Shown: one piece after another, positions 40,654-49,215 of the stretch
How the letters are laid out: each line of letters starts with the position of its first letter
Position numbering within the stretch: the first letter of the stretch is position 1
Origin: Paenibacillus guangzhouensis
Lineage (GTDB): Bacteria; Bacillota; Bacilli; Paenibacillales; Paenibacillaceae
Direction of reading: 5' to 3'
Length of the DNA stretch: 64,000 nt
Assembly: GCF_009363075.1 (NCBI RefSeq)
Contig: NZ_CP045293.1
Span: 2,232,001 to 2,296,000, forward strand
Notes under the pieces: model-generated
Seen by the model: the letters and a program-made list of their open reading frames with translations, nothing else
Databases searched by the model: none
What the model was told of the DNA's origin: nothing
Program-made: the position numbers and the translations under genes

Positions 40654-40713
40654 TAGGGACACCCTTCTCTTTTTTTCAAATATTATTCACTCTAAATTTC
40701 ATATTTAATCTCT

Positions 40714-40900
40714 AACTATGTTAAAGTGATAAATTTCAAGGGGATCTATGCAAAAAAATACGAAAGAACGCATGCAAAGAAGCGGCACACTGCCTCTCCT
40801 ACTATGTAAAATTATATATATTAGCCTGTCGCGGTAAAACAATAATTATATTTTTTTATACTCCAATATAGAACAAGTTGTACTATGTAAATTCTTTCTA
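40714..40900 (+). repeat. Candidate TnsB-binding repeats at the tniQ-side transposon end
   Basis: Three direct copies of an ACTATGT(T/A)AA motif start at 40715, 40801 and 40882 (AACTATGTTAAAGTGATAAA; ACTATGTAAAATTATATATA; ACTATGTAAATTCTTTCTAT). They are spaced 86 and 81 bases apart in AT-rich, gene-free DNA beyond tniQ. Tn7-type ends carry repeated TnsB sites. I could not find inverted copies near tnsC or a clear TGT...ACA terminus. Confidence 0.4.
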
Positions 40901-41018
40901 TCAATCTCAATTGGAAACAAACTATTATTCTAAACAGCCAGCGTTTTTAATACAACTAAAATATTGTCATCTATTTAGGTTAACCAAAAAAGCACCTCGG
41001 GGAACTTACAGACAAATT

Positions 41019-41421
41019 TGAGCAGCACCCCATTTATTAGACACCATGGAAAAAGTTTACTAAAGACACAGGGAGATAGGCCCACGCATCAGTGTGAGCC
41101 ACAAAGCTCTTGAAAATGGGTAACTCTTTACCGAGCTAATGGAATGAAGGATTTCTCCAAGAGGTATGCAACATGCTCAAAAGCGTTTAAACGTATTGAA
41201 TCGAGTCAGGGATGTCAGTTTTATAAACAGCTGCAATGTTTAATATTCCAGCACCTTCAACTATTCTGCAGTGGAAGAAGGTGCTGGATCTGCGAGATGA
41301 AGACTCCCTATATCACAGTCGGATTAAGGCAAAACTAAAGGGCATGAGCCCGGTACAATACCGGACTCACGCCCTAAAAGCCTCCTAACAAAATAGTGTC
41401 TAACTCTTGGGGGTAATATCA
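41019..41421 (+). mobile_element. Internally deleted IS3-family (IS150-like) element
   Basis: A 403-bp remnant with intact ends. The left end TGAGCAGCACCCCATTTATT and the right end (complement TGATATTACCCCCAAGAGTT) share inverted-repeat positions, including CCCC and TTAGACAC. ATT is duplicated on both sides (41016-41018 and 41422-41424). Inside, an OrfA piece (TAAMFNIPAPSTILQWKKVL) is joined to an OrfB C-terminus (RIKAKLKGMSPVQYRTHALK). Most of both genes is deleted. It cannot move by itself but keeps the ends a related transposase could use. Confidence 0.8.
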
Positions 41422-41524
41422 ATTGATGGCATGTGGATCTTTTTTTAAAATTATCATTCCCGTATATACAATATATTAGTCAGGTTAGTTCATAGGCGGT
41501 AGCATGGGCTTTCTCATGCCAATA

Positions 41525-41550
41525 TCAAAAAACCGCCCTTCTCAGGGCAG
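41525..41550 (-). terminator. Terminator of the hydrolase-TetR unit
   Basis: GCCCT/AGGGC hairpin with GGTTTTTTGAT on the leftward strand, about 30 bases after the regulator stop. Confidence 0.75.
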
Positions 41551-41579
41551 CCTATTTCATGTTATGTCATGAAGCCTAT

Positions 41580-42191
41580 CTATTCCACGATCGTTCCATC
41601 ACAATATTCATGCATCATCTGGACCTTAATCTCTTCCACCGGGAAATCACCTGGATAGGTCGTCATCATTAACATCGCGCCTTGCAGCGCGGCGGAGAAT
41701 TGGAGTGATCTCATGCGAGGCGATGGCACCCCAAGCTGCTTGAAAATCTTGACTTGCACTTCGAACTGCTTACGCGACTCTTCGTTCAATTGCGAACTAT
41801 ACGTTGCAAGAATATGATCATCTTCCGGCTGGGTTTGCAGATTCAAGAAGAAGCGGTAGATGTCTGGGCGAGCACTAACGTTATCGATGGCGCCAGCAAC
41901 AATCTGTCGAAGCTGATCTGCAGGGGACTGCAGCTCCAAGGCTGCATTCATCACTTCTGCCACCCCTTCAATACGAACCTGAACCATGGCGGCTAGCAGC
42001 TCTTCTTTTCCTTTGTAGTAATTATATAAGAGTCCTTTGGATATCTGAGCGAACTTGGCAACATCATCGATCGACGTGGCATGATAACCTTTCTTTACGA
42101 ATAACGTCATTGCTGCCGTATGAATTTTCTCTTTCGCGGCTTGGCGAATGCGCTCATTCTCTTCCGGGGTACGTGGCACGGCTATATTCAT
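41580..42191 (-). CDS. TetR/AcrR family transcriptional regulator
   Basis: A 203-residue regulator. The HTH is AAMTLFVKKGYHATSIDDVAKFAQISKGLLYNYYKGKEELL (read here in two halves), and a helical ligand-binding domain follows (YRFFLNLQTQPEDDHIL; RSLQFSAALQGAMLMMTTY). Its start (ATG 42191; a TTG two codons earlier is possible) lies inside the end of the hydrolase gene, so translation is coupled. It probably represses this two-gene unit in response to a small hydrophobic ligand, as is usual for the family. Confidence 0.88.
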   Translation of the reverse strand: MNIAVPRTPEENERIRQAAKEKIHTAAMTLFVKKGYHATSIDDVAKFAQISKGLLYNYYKGKEELLAAMVQVRIEGVAEVMNAALELQSPADQLRQIVAGAIDNVSARPDIYRFFLNLQTQPEDDHILATYSSQLNEESRKQFEVQVKIFKQLGVPSPRMRSLQFSAALQGAMLMMTTYPGDFPVEEIKVQMMHEYCDGTIVE

Positions 42192-42936
42192 CCTCAATAA
42201 ATTCAGTAATAGATCGGCAGAGTTCTTCGGGATGCGTTAATGTCGGCATGTTGTCTGCATCTTCCATTTCAATAACACAAATGTCCGGAACCGCTTGAAA
42301 ATACTCCGCAATGCGCAGTTGATCGGCTGCGTCTTTCTTGCCTATGATGTAACAAGTTGGGGCGGCAAGCTCATGGAGTCGCTCAATCGCTGGCGGCTGC
42401 GGCCATACGGATTCCCACGATCCCCATTCCATCATTCGGGATAAGTTATGCTTCAACATTTGCTCCAAAAGATCACGTTCAGGACTAGCCATCACGACAC
42501 GATACGAGCAGGCTTTTAATGAGATCTCCATCATCGCATCGACATTCGGGAAGACCGCCTGGGTCTCCTGCATCCGCTCGGCTAGTGCCTCGCTAGGAAC
42601 ATAGCCTGATAATTCTGATCCGATCAACACAAGCTTATGCACTCGCGCGGGATAAGTCAATGCAAAATCGGTCGCGATCCGCCCTCCGATTGCATGACCG
42701 ATAATCGTGGCTTGCTCCAGCTGGTGATGATCGAATAATGTGCGTAAATCCTCCACATAGTTCGCCGGCTTCATTGGAGAAGGTGATTTCCCGCAGCCCC
42801 TTCCATCAAATGCAATGACTTTGTAATTCTTGGCTAGTATCGGCACAACATACATCCAATCCCTCACATCTGATCCTCCACTGTGCACGAGTACGACGGG
42901 TTTTCCTTCACCTGATACCTCAATATGCAAATCCAT
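42154..42936 (-). CDS. Alpha/beta hydrolase-fold protein lacking the nucleophilic serine
   Basis: A 260-residue alpha/beta-hydrolase fold; AGGAGG lies before the ATG at 42936. It has the oxyanion-hole region LVHSGGSDVRDW, DGRGCGKSP, the acid-region IIGKKDAAD and a C-terminal THPEEL His. The nucleophile elbow reads GHAIGG instead of GHSxGG: codon GCA replaces TCA, one base away. As read, the protein should not act as a serine hydrolase. It could bind a ligand, use another chemistry, or be a recently inactivated esterase. It is co-transcribed with the TetR gene. Confidence 0.85.
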   Translation of the reverse strand: MDLHIEVSGEGKPVVLVHSGGSDVRDWMYVVPILAKNYKVIAFDGRGCGKSPSPMKPANYVEDLRTLFDHHQLEQATIIGHAIGGRIATDFALTYPARVHKLVLIGSELSGYVPSEALAERMQETQAVFPNVDAMMEISLKACSYRVVMASPERDLLEQMLKHNLSRMMEWGSWESVWPQPPAIERLHELAAPTCYIIGKKDAADQLRIAEYFQAVPDICVIEMEDADNMPTLTHPEELCRSITEFIEDEYSRATYPGRE

Positions 42937-43405
42937 GAACAATCCCTCCTGGATAAATTATTCAAACCTTTTATTACGTTCTTTCAAATCGAATAGAACG
43001 TAGCAATTACATTAGAAAAATAGGAATGTTGGGCTCTATAAATGTGAGAACCTTTCCGTCAGTCACCACCTTGGATTCTACTTCAATTCCAAAAAATAAA
43101 TTGTCGATGACGCCTATGTCCGCTAACAGGCAAGATCCGCTTCAAGTATAACCGGCACGCTGTTCACAGCATAAACCAATGTATATCGATGCATAATTAT
43201 ACATTTGTCATTAATTATGAAATTTTATTCTCAATAATTTGGAAAATTTTCTCAATAATTATGACGCCACACATCCCGGAACGAAATGATTGGTATTTAC
43301 TGACATTTTATTATTGAATGAACGTTTAGTCAATATAAAATATATTCATTTTGAAATAAAAACAGCCACTCTCCTGAATCAGGATAAGTGGCTCACACTT
43401 GACTC
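42937..43405. other. AT-rich intergenic region
   Basis: About 470 bases holding the promoter region of the hydrolase gene on one side and a terminator on the other. A repeated ATAATTAT(G/A) and CTCAATAATT pattern lies near 43193-43262, and TGAATGAACGTTTAGTCA near 43314 resembles a TetR-type operator (TGAxxGTTxAxTCA). No gene is visible. Confidence 0.45.
43355..43393 (-). terminator. Terminator of the phosphodiesterase gene
   Basis: AGCCACT/AGTGGCT with an inner CTGA/TCAG helix; the leftward strand continues with GTTTTTATTT. Confidence 0.8.
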
Positions 43406-44179
43406 TTATTTTCTATTCATCGGGTCATAACCCGCGTCACTTACCAATGCCCTGCCGGTACGTAATGCGAATGCGTAATCCTCTCGCCCATGTTCTCTTG
43501 CGATCGCACTCGCTCTGTCCCAATCATAAGGAACCAAGATATGCTCGATGCGCCAACCATCTTGCGTCTGATGCGCAATCACATAGTCGGCATCAGGTGT
43601 CCCAGATTCCATCACATGAGGAGAAGGAAGCTCATCATCATAAGCTGGCAATCCAACGCTTCCCGCATTGATGACATGCTTGCCATCCGGCAAATATAAC
43701 GCCTTGAACACATGACTATGTCCACAAAAAATATATCGCTGTGAAATCGCTTCGAGTTCTTGTGCCAGTTGACTAGGATGCTTCAGCTTGACGCCCTGCG
43801 CCCCTACATCCTCCATTAAGTATTGATGATTCACAAAGGGTGTGCCGTGGCAGAACAGAAGATCTTCGAATACCCAACTTGACCGAAACGATCTAATCCA
43901 CTGTTCAATCCCTGAATGCAGCAGCGGCTTCACATATTGAAACGTTGCGGATGGATGATGCGATTCTAGCAGAATTTCATCACAGTTACCCATGATATGA
44001 ACGATATTCTCGCTTGCCATTAATAACTCAGCCGTACCTAACGGATCAATCGGTCCGAATAAGCTGTCTCCCAAGTTAACGATATGCCGAATGTTCCGCC
44101 CGGATATATCCTGTAGAACAGCTTCTAAGGCGAGACTATTGCTATGAATATCAGAGATGATGGCAATCGAAGTTCCCAT
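43406..44179 (-). CDS. Calcineurin-like metallophosphoesterase (YfcE/MPP superfamily)
   Basis: A 257-residue protein with the metal-binding motifs in order: SDIHSNSLAL (DxH), NLGDSLFGP (GD), MGNCDE (GNxD), FCHGTP (H) and FCGHSHVF (GHxH). GGGAGG precedes the ATG. Such enzymes hydrolyse phosphodiesters or nucleotides using two metal ions; the substrate is not evident. The 80 or so residues after the GHSH motif are longer than in the smallest YfcE proteins. It probably shares a transcript with the membrane protein gene 33 bases upstream. Confidence 0.88.
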   Translation of the reverse strand: MGTSIAIISDIHSNSLALEAVLQDISGRNIRHIVNLGDSLFGPIDPLGTAELLMASENIVHIMGNCDEILLESHHPSATFQYVKPLLHSGIEQWIRSFRSSWVFEDLLFCHGTPFVNHQYLMEDVGAQGVKLKHPSQLAQELEAISQRYIFCGHSHVFKALYLPDGKHVINAGSVGLPAYDDELPSPHVMESGTPDADYVIAHQTQDGWRIEHILVPYDWDRASAIAREHGREDYAFALRTGRALVSDAGYDPMNRK

Positions 44180-44212
44180 AACATCATTTCCCTCCCTCTT
44201 ACAATCAAATCA

Positions 44213-44668
44213 TTAGACGCGTTCTGCCTCTTGTTTCTCCTGATAACTAAGCAATTCAAATTGGTATACATAGGTTCCGTTATCGGAGATCCGTAAGATG
44301 CATGCGCCTTTTGCTTTGAGCTCGTCCAACGCTTTGCCGGCATCCTCCAAACTAAGTTCTGAGTTCAGACTTATCTCTGCTGCCGTAATGTACCCTTTAT
44401 TCTCCGCAGCTAGACGCAGAATTAACTTTTCGTTCCGTGTCTGCTGTTCGATTTCTGCCCTCAGCTGCGTTTTTTGCTTTCTCATGTACCTCGCATAAAT
44501 ATAGAATCCAGCGACCGACGCAAGTGCGACGATTAGCACTATCAGAATGCCTCGCCCTTCATTTGCGAGCCACTGCCCGAGTTTGATCAAGGTCCCGAGT
44601 AGAGCTAAAGCGAAGATCAGCCCCATACAACCGAGCCAAGAAAATCGGCTATTCTCCCCCATGTCCAT
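44213..44668 (-). CDS. Membrane protein with cytoplasmic winged-helix-like tail
   Basis: A 151-residue protein with two N-terminal membrane helices (WLGCMGLIFALALLGTLI; GILIVLIVALASVAGFYIYA), a basic coiled segment (RKQKTQLRAEIEQQTRNE), and a small helical domain (LILRLAAENKGYITAAEISL; SLEDAGKALDELKAKG). The helical domain looks like a winged helix. It could tie a DNA- or protein-binding domain to the membrane. The start may be the second ATG (44662). Function unknown. Confidence 0.6.
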   Translation of the reverse strand: MDMGENSRFSWLGCMGLIFALALLGTLIKLGQWLANEGRGILIVLIVALASVAGFYIYARYMRKQKTQLRAEIEQQTRNEKLILRLAAENKGYITAAEISLNSELSLEDAGKALDELKAKGACILRISDNGTYVYQFELLSYQEKQEAERV

Positions 44669-45220
44669 CCCCCGTTGTGTTATCGATATGTACTCCTATC
44701 ATTAGAATTGATCACACCATATCTTGTCAATGCTTGCCATGATTTCGACATCACTTCATGTAACTAACCTATGGTCAACATTTACTGAGGTTGATCCTGG
44801 AGGTCCAGCATCACATTAGGACTGATTAGTACGAAAATTATTTCTGTCTGGATATAGAACGTTCAGTAATTATATTGCCAGTTGTACATTTTATGACGTT
44901 CACGCACTTAAACCAACCAAATTTAATACGAAAATTTTTTTCATGAATTCAATCATTTTAGAGTATAGTTTAACATAAACTGGATTTAGTCAATGGGCCC
45001 AAAGGATTGCACCCAAAAGTTAAAGCGTATTCAACTTTGATCCGCTACGAAACTTTTCCTTTCCAACTCTCTCATTCAACATCAACTTAGCCGTATATAA
45101 GCTCTCCCAGAGTTTATATAAATATGACGATGAAGAAAGGAGCATTGGTGTCAACCGCAACAACAGTTCAAAATGGTAAGGAAGTATCGCATTACCCACA
45201 ATATAGGAGGTTAAATAAAC
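44669..45220. other. Promoter region of the LPMO gene
   Basis: About 550 bases between divergent genes. The 3' part is the leader of the LPMO gene, ending in AGGAGG ten bases before its ATG. No RNA structure or gene is evident to me; a 64-codon frame at 45124 is not convincing. Confidence 0.4.
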
Positions 45221-46570
45221 ATGTCATCGATTCGTTATGCACGTTCGCCATTTTCCAAGGTTGTTACGTATGTTGCTGCTATGCTGATCGCGGTCATCTC
45301 GATGGTGCTCATCGCTGAAAAGGCTTTCTCACACGGATATGTGGAAGGTCCCGCAAGCCGCGCTGCCCTCTGTAAATCCGGTCAGAATACGGATTGCGGC
45401 GCCATTGTCTACGAGCCTCAAAGTCTAGAAGCTCCAAAAGGATTCCCGGCGGCAGGCCCTGCAGACGGTAAAATTGCAAGTGCGAACGGCGCCTTCCCTA
45501 AGCTCGATGAGCAATCGGCAACACGCTGGACGAAAGTAAATATGAACTCCGGACAGAATACATTCACGTGGAAGCTGACGGCAGCACACGCCACAACGAG
45601 CTGGAAATATTACATTACGAAACCGAATTGGAACCCGAACGCCGCACTCACTCGGGATTCCTTCGATCTAACGCCATTCTGTTCCGTGAACTATGGCGGT
45701 GTTCAACCTCCATTTTCCTATTCGAATACATGTAACGTTCCTGCGCGCAGCGGTTACCATGTCATCCTCGCTGTATGGGAAATCGCTGATACAGCGAACG
45801 CTTTTTATAATGTCATCGACGTGAACTTTGGCGGCAGCAATCCCGTCGATACACAGGCGCCAACTGCGCCAACAGGTCTAACAGCAACGGCCAAAACAAC
45901 TTCCAGCGTAGCACTAGCATGGAATGCATCGACAGACAATGTCGGCGTCACCGGCTACCAAGTATACAACGGCTCGAATCTCGTCGCTACCGTATCGGGA
46001 TCGACTTTAGGCTATAATGTGACGGGGCTATCAGCCAACACGGCGTACACCTTCAGCGTAAAAGCTTTGGATGCTGCGGGGAATGTATCCGCTGCGAGTA
46101 ATGCCCTGAACGTCACAACGGATTCGAATTCGGGGCCTGATACACAAGCCCCTACCGCACCTGGCGGCCTACACGTGATGGGTGCGCCAACGTCCACTGG
46201 GTTGCAGCTGATGTGGAGTCCTTCAACTGATAATGTCGGCGTAACAGGGTACCGCGTCTACCAAGGATCCACATTACTAGCGACGGTGCCCGGAACGGCA
46301 ACTTCTTACAATGTAACGGGCCTTAGCCCAAGCACGACTTATTCGTTTAGTGTATACGCCATTGACGCTGCAGGAAATCAATCGCCTCCCAGCACGGTGA
46401 ACGGAACAACCGCTGCGGAATCGACTGCACCAGCATGGGCGCCGAACACCGCTTATACTGTCGGAACATTGGTAACTTATAATGGCTCCGTCTATGAATG
46501 CCGTCAGAACCATACATCACTCACAGGATGGGAACCATCCAATGTTCCTGCTTTGTGGCAGTTGAAATAA
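45221..46570 (+). CDS. Secreted AA10 lytic polysaccharide monooxygenase with FN3 and chitin-binding domains
   Basis: A 449-residue enzyme that oxidatively cleaves chitin (or cellulose) with a copper His-brace. The signal peptide ends AFS|HGYVEG, so mature His1 is residue 38. The second brace His is about 123 (TAAHATTSW), and the axial Phe is in [12 protein letters not shown] (about 195). Two fibronectin type III domains follow (about 211-305 and 308-395; each begins DTQAPTAP and contains [10 protein letters not shown]), then a C-terminal CBM5/12 chitin-binding module ([24 protein letters not shown] at the end). It has its own promoter and terminator. All domains are complete. Confidence 0.93.
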   Translation: MSSIRYARSPFSKVVTYVAAMLIAVISMVLIAEKAFSHGYVEGPASRAALCKSGQNTDCGAIVYEPQSLEAPKGFPAAGPADGKIASANGAFPKLDEQSATRWTKVNMNSGQNTFTWKLTAAHATTSWKYYITKPNWNPNAALTRDSFDLTPFCSVNYGGVQPPFSYSNTCNVPARSGYHVILAVWEIADTANAFYNVIDVNFGGSNPVDTQAPTAPTGLTATAKTTSSVALAWNASTDNVGVTGYQVYNGSNLVATVSGSTLGYNVTGLSANTAYTFSVKALDAAGNVSAASNALNVTTDSNSGPDTQAPTAPGGLHVMGAPTSTGLQLMWSPSTDNVGVTGYRVYQGSTLLATVPGTATSYNVTGLSPSTTYSFSVYAIDAAGNQSPPSTVNGTTAAESTAPAWAPNTAYTVGTLVTYNGSVYECRQNHTSLTGWEPSNVPALWQLK

Positions 46571-46576
46571 ATAAAC

Positions 46577-46606
46577 AAATCCACGAGGATCTTTCCTCGT
46601 GGATTT
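46577..46606 (+). terminator. Terminator of the LPMO gene
   Basis: Perfect AAATCCACGAGGA/TCCTCGTGGATTT stem with a four-base loop, just after the stop. Confidence 0.8.
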
Positions 46607-46630
46607 GCTGTGTCGATGTCAATTTTTTAT

Positions 46631-47995
46631 CTACTTACCTGCATTCGAAGAAGGATTCAACCATTGCTTCCGAAGCTCTCGAAGATCCGATGCTTCCGGA
46701 TCTAACTGAATCGCGAGCTCTAACACTTTCATGGCATGCTCAGGCTCGTCGTTATGGAATAGATGATGTGCGATATAACGGTAACTGTAGTCTTCGTCAG
46801 AGGAGACATAACCGAGCGTGAACCGTTGATCCGTACCGGAGCAATGTTCCTGCAATGCGGCTTCCATGCCCTGCTTCGCAAGGATCCCTGCGACATGCAT
46901 CGTGAAAGAACGCGGAATGACCTGAACCTGTTCACCTAATAACACATCCAAGATCGCATTGTTCACGGAATGGAGACCAAGGTAATCGGTATTGAACATG
47001 ATCGTAACAGCAATTCCTTTCTCAGGTAATAGAACGAGATTCGAACGGAAGCCCGTATCCATGCCTCCATGAGCTTTGGCAACATTGCCTTTGTAATGTC
47101 CCATGAACCAACCCAGCCCGATCCGTTGATAATATAGATAGTCATCTGCCGGGGCGGTCGCTTGCCATACTTGCTCGACGCTGGATGGTTGAAGAATGGT
47201 TGCTTCGTTCACGCTTCCTCCGTTCAAATAAGCCATGGCGTATGCACAGGATTCGGCAGCGCTTGTGAGCAGTGTTGAGCTTGGACCATGCGCGCGGTTG
47301 TAAGGAAATACCGGACTAACTTTGGCGCCGAAGTGCGACGCCATCCCCAACATATGCGGCGTTGCTAGCTGCTCATAATCCACTTCCGGCTTGAAGAAGC
47401 TGCTGTGATTCATTCCGAGCGGCATAAGAATATGTTCTTTCATATATTGTTCGAAAGACATACCCGAGACCTTGGCGATCACGTCACCCAATATTTCAAA
47501 AGCGATATTACTATAAGCGTATTGACCGCGTTCAGGCTCCCACATGAGCTGGAGGTTCGAGACTTGCCGCACATATCGTTCGAGTGCTTCCTCATCGTAT
47601 TGCGGTCGATCCCATTCATAATCCTCTTCGTCTGGCATGCCGGACGTATGACTTAGCAGATGCCTGACGGTGATATCGCGATATCGTTCATCCTGCAGCG
47701 AGAAATAAGGCAAGTAGGTCATGATCATCTCATCAAGCGCGATCTTTCCCTGTTCGACCAATTGCATGATCGCAGTTGCAACATAAGTCTTCGATACGGA
47801 AGCCATGTGGAACAATGTGTTGCCATCGACAGGTTCACCCGTCTCGATGTTCTTCACGCCAAAGCCTTTGGCATAGATCGGTTGATGGTCATATACGATA
47901 CCGACGGCGATGCCCGCAGCAGCACGGTCTTTTTCAATATAATCGTTAAGCAGTGAATCTAACTGATCAATGATGTGCTGATATTTTTGCATCAT
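46631..47995 (-). CDS. Serine beta-lactamase-fold hydrolase
   Basis: About 454 residues of the beta-lactamase/penicillin-binding class C fold. The catalytic SxxK is in MASVSKTYVATAI, the YxN in YAYSNIAFEILG, and the HxG-like motif in AKAHGGMDTGF. A C-terminal extension of about 110 residues (NDEPEHAMKVLELAIQLDPE) looks TPR-like. No signal peptide is seen. The start is taken at the ATG after AGGAGG (47995); an upstream ATG at 48019 with GAGAGG is possible. Family members act as esterases, peptidases or PBP-like enzymes. It follows a second member of the same family by about 35 bases. Confidence 0.87.
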   Translation of the reverse strand: MMQKYQHIIDQLDSLLNDYIEKDRAAAGIAVGIVYDHQPIYAKGFGVKNIETGEPVDGNTLFHMASVSKTYVATAIMQLVEQGKIALDEMIMTYLPYFSLQDERYRDITVRHLLSHTSGMPDEEDYEWDRPQYDEEALERYVRQVSNLQLMWEPERGQYAYSNIAFEILGDVIAKVSGMSFEQYMKEHILMPLGMNHSSFFKPEVDYEQLATPHMLGMASHFGAKVSPVFPYNRAHGPSSTLLTSAAESCAYAMAYLNGGSVNEATILQPSSVEQVWQATAPADDYLYYQRIGLGWFMGHYKGNVAKAHGGMDTGFRSNLVLLPEKGIAVTIMFNTDYLGLHSVNNAILDVLLGEQVQVIPRSFTMHVAGILAKQGMEAALQEHCSGTDQRFTLGYVSSDEDYSYRYIAHHLFHNDEPEHAMKVLELAIQLDPEASDLRELRKQWLNPSSNAGK

Positions 47996-48031
47996 GCGTT
48001 CCTCCTCTTGTTCCTTCATGAAGTAACCTCT

Positions 48032-49054
48032 CTATTTCATCCTATGATATAAGCTTTCATCGATGCTGCGTGTAATGGCACCGGCACCACTTCCGTTATT
48101 GGATAGGATATGGCACTGAGCTGACCACTTGGGATATACAGAGGACGTCATCTCAAGACCCGGATCATTCCCCATCACGTAATATTTGAAAATTTCCTGG
48201 TGCAAGACCGTCATCCACACGCCATAACCATAATGAATGTGTGCATCGACTCCGATCTGTGGGGTCAGCATCTCATTGGTCATCGCCTTCGATAATAACT
48301 CACAGTTCAGGAGGGCATGCCAGAACTTCTCCATATCGTGTACCGTCGTAAAAGCACCGCCATCAGGCCCGCCTACGATCGGTAAGGCATATATATTCGA
48401 GCGCCACACTTCCCCCTCCTCAATATAACCGACTGCCGTCCGTGCAGGTAATTGATCCAACCGATCATACGCCGTATCCGTCATGCCACAACGCCTGAAC
48501 ACATGTTGCACCACATAATCTTGAAATCTCATTCCCGTCATCTGCTCAACGATCCACCCCAGCAGAATATAGCCAGCGTTACTGTAGGAGAACCGTTCTC
48601 CAGGAACAAATTTCATCGTTTTTGTCTCGAACAACGGTAGGAATGCCGCTATTGTCGTCATCGAATACATCGGAAGATCTGTCCACAGCTCCGAATAATC
48701 ATGCATGACTTCTTCGTCAAAATAATCAGGAATTCCTGAACTATGAGTTAACAAATGACGAACCGTAATCGCAGGATCGAAATTCGGGAATCGATCTGCT
48801 CCGCAATCGCATAATCGCGTATCTAGCGTTAGACGGCCCTTCTCAATTAACTGTAAGACTGTAACTGCTGTGAATATTTTGGAACCCGAGGCGATGCCGA
48901 ATCGCGTGTTTGCCTCATTCTTCAACTGTTCACTCCGATTGGCATAACCGTAGCCTTGCTCGAAGATGACCTGATCTTGTTCTATCATGCGTATCGTTCC
49001 AGAGAACGGCTTATAATCATTATTGTATGACGTTATAATTTCATGAATGTTCAT
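48032..49054 (-). CDS. Serine beta-lactamase-fold hydrolase
   Basis: A 340-residue cytosolic-looking member of the class C beta-lactamase superfamily. SxxK is in GIASGSKIFTAVTVLQL, YxN in FSYSNAGYILLGWI, and a degenerate third motif follows near MGNDPGLEM. The order matches esterase/D-peptidase-type relatives rather than true beta-lactamases; no export signal is visible. It lies upstream of, and probably in one transcript with, the related but not closely similar gene at 46631. The ribosome binding site is weak. Confidence 0.85.
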   Translation of the reverse strand: MNIHEIITSYNNDYKPFSGTIRMIEQDQVIFEQGYGYANRSEQLKNEANTRFGIASGSKIFTAVTVLQLIEKGRLTLDTRLCDCGADRFPNFDPAITVRHLLTHSSGIPDYFDEEVMHDYSELWTDLPMYSMTTIAAFLPLFETKTMKFVPGERFSYSNAGYILLGWIVEQMTGMRFQDYVVQHVFRRCGMTDTAYDRLDQLPARTAVGYIEEGEVWRSNIYALPIVGGPDGGAFTTVHDMEKFWHALLNCELLSKAMTNEMLTPQIGVDAHIHYGYGVWMTVLHQEIFKYYVMGNDPGLEMTSSVYPKWSAQCHILSNNGSGAGAITRSIDESLYHRMK

Positions 49055-49167
49055 TTAGAAATACCAACCGCCTTTACTTGAAAACTCTCGTTATCTCATA
49101 ATTTGATTCTATCTAGGCTCTCGATCGATGCATAGGCTCAGAATGATTTAGGACTATTTTCTGCACA

Positions 49168-49194
49168 TGGAAAAGAGAGCGGAAATCGCCGCTC
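49168..49194 (-). terminator. Terminator of the beta-propeller gene
   Basis: GAGCGG/CCGCTC hairpin followed on the leftward strand by TCTTTTCC, just beyond the stop at 49216. Confidence 0.65.
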
Positions 49195-49215
49195 CCTTCA
49201 TTTATGTTCGAAGAT

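Noticed and set aside
45124-45318. 64-codon frame upstream of the LPMO gene
   Set aside because: It overlaps the LPMO start, reads through its ribosome binding site and has no conserved content.
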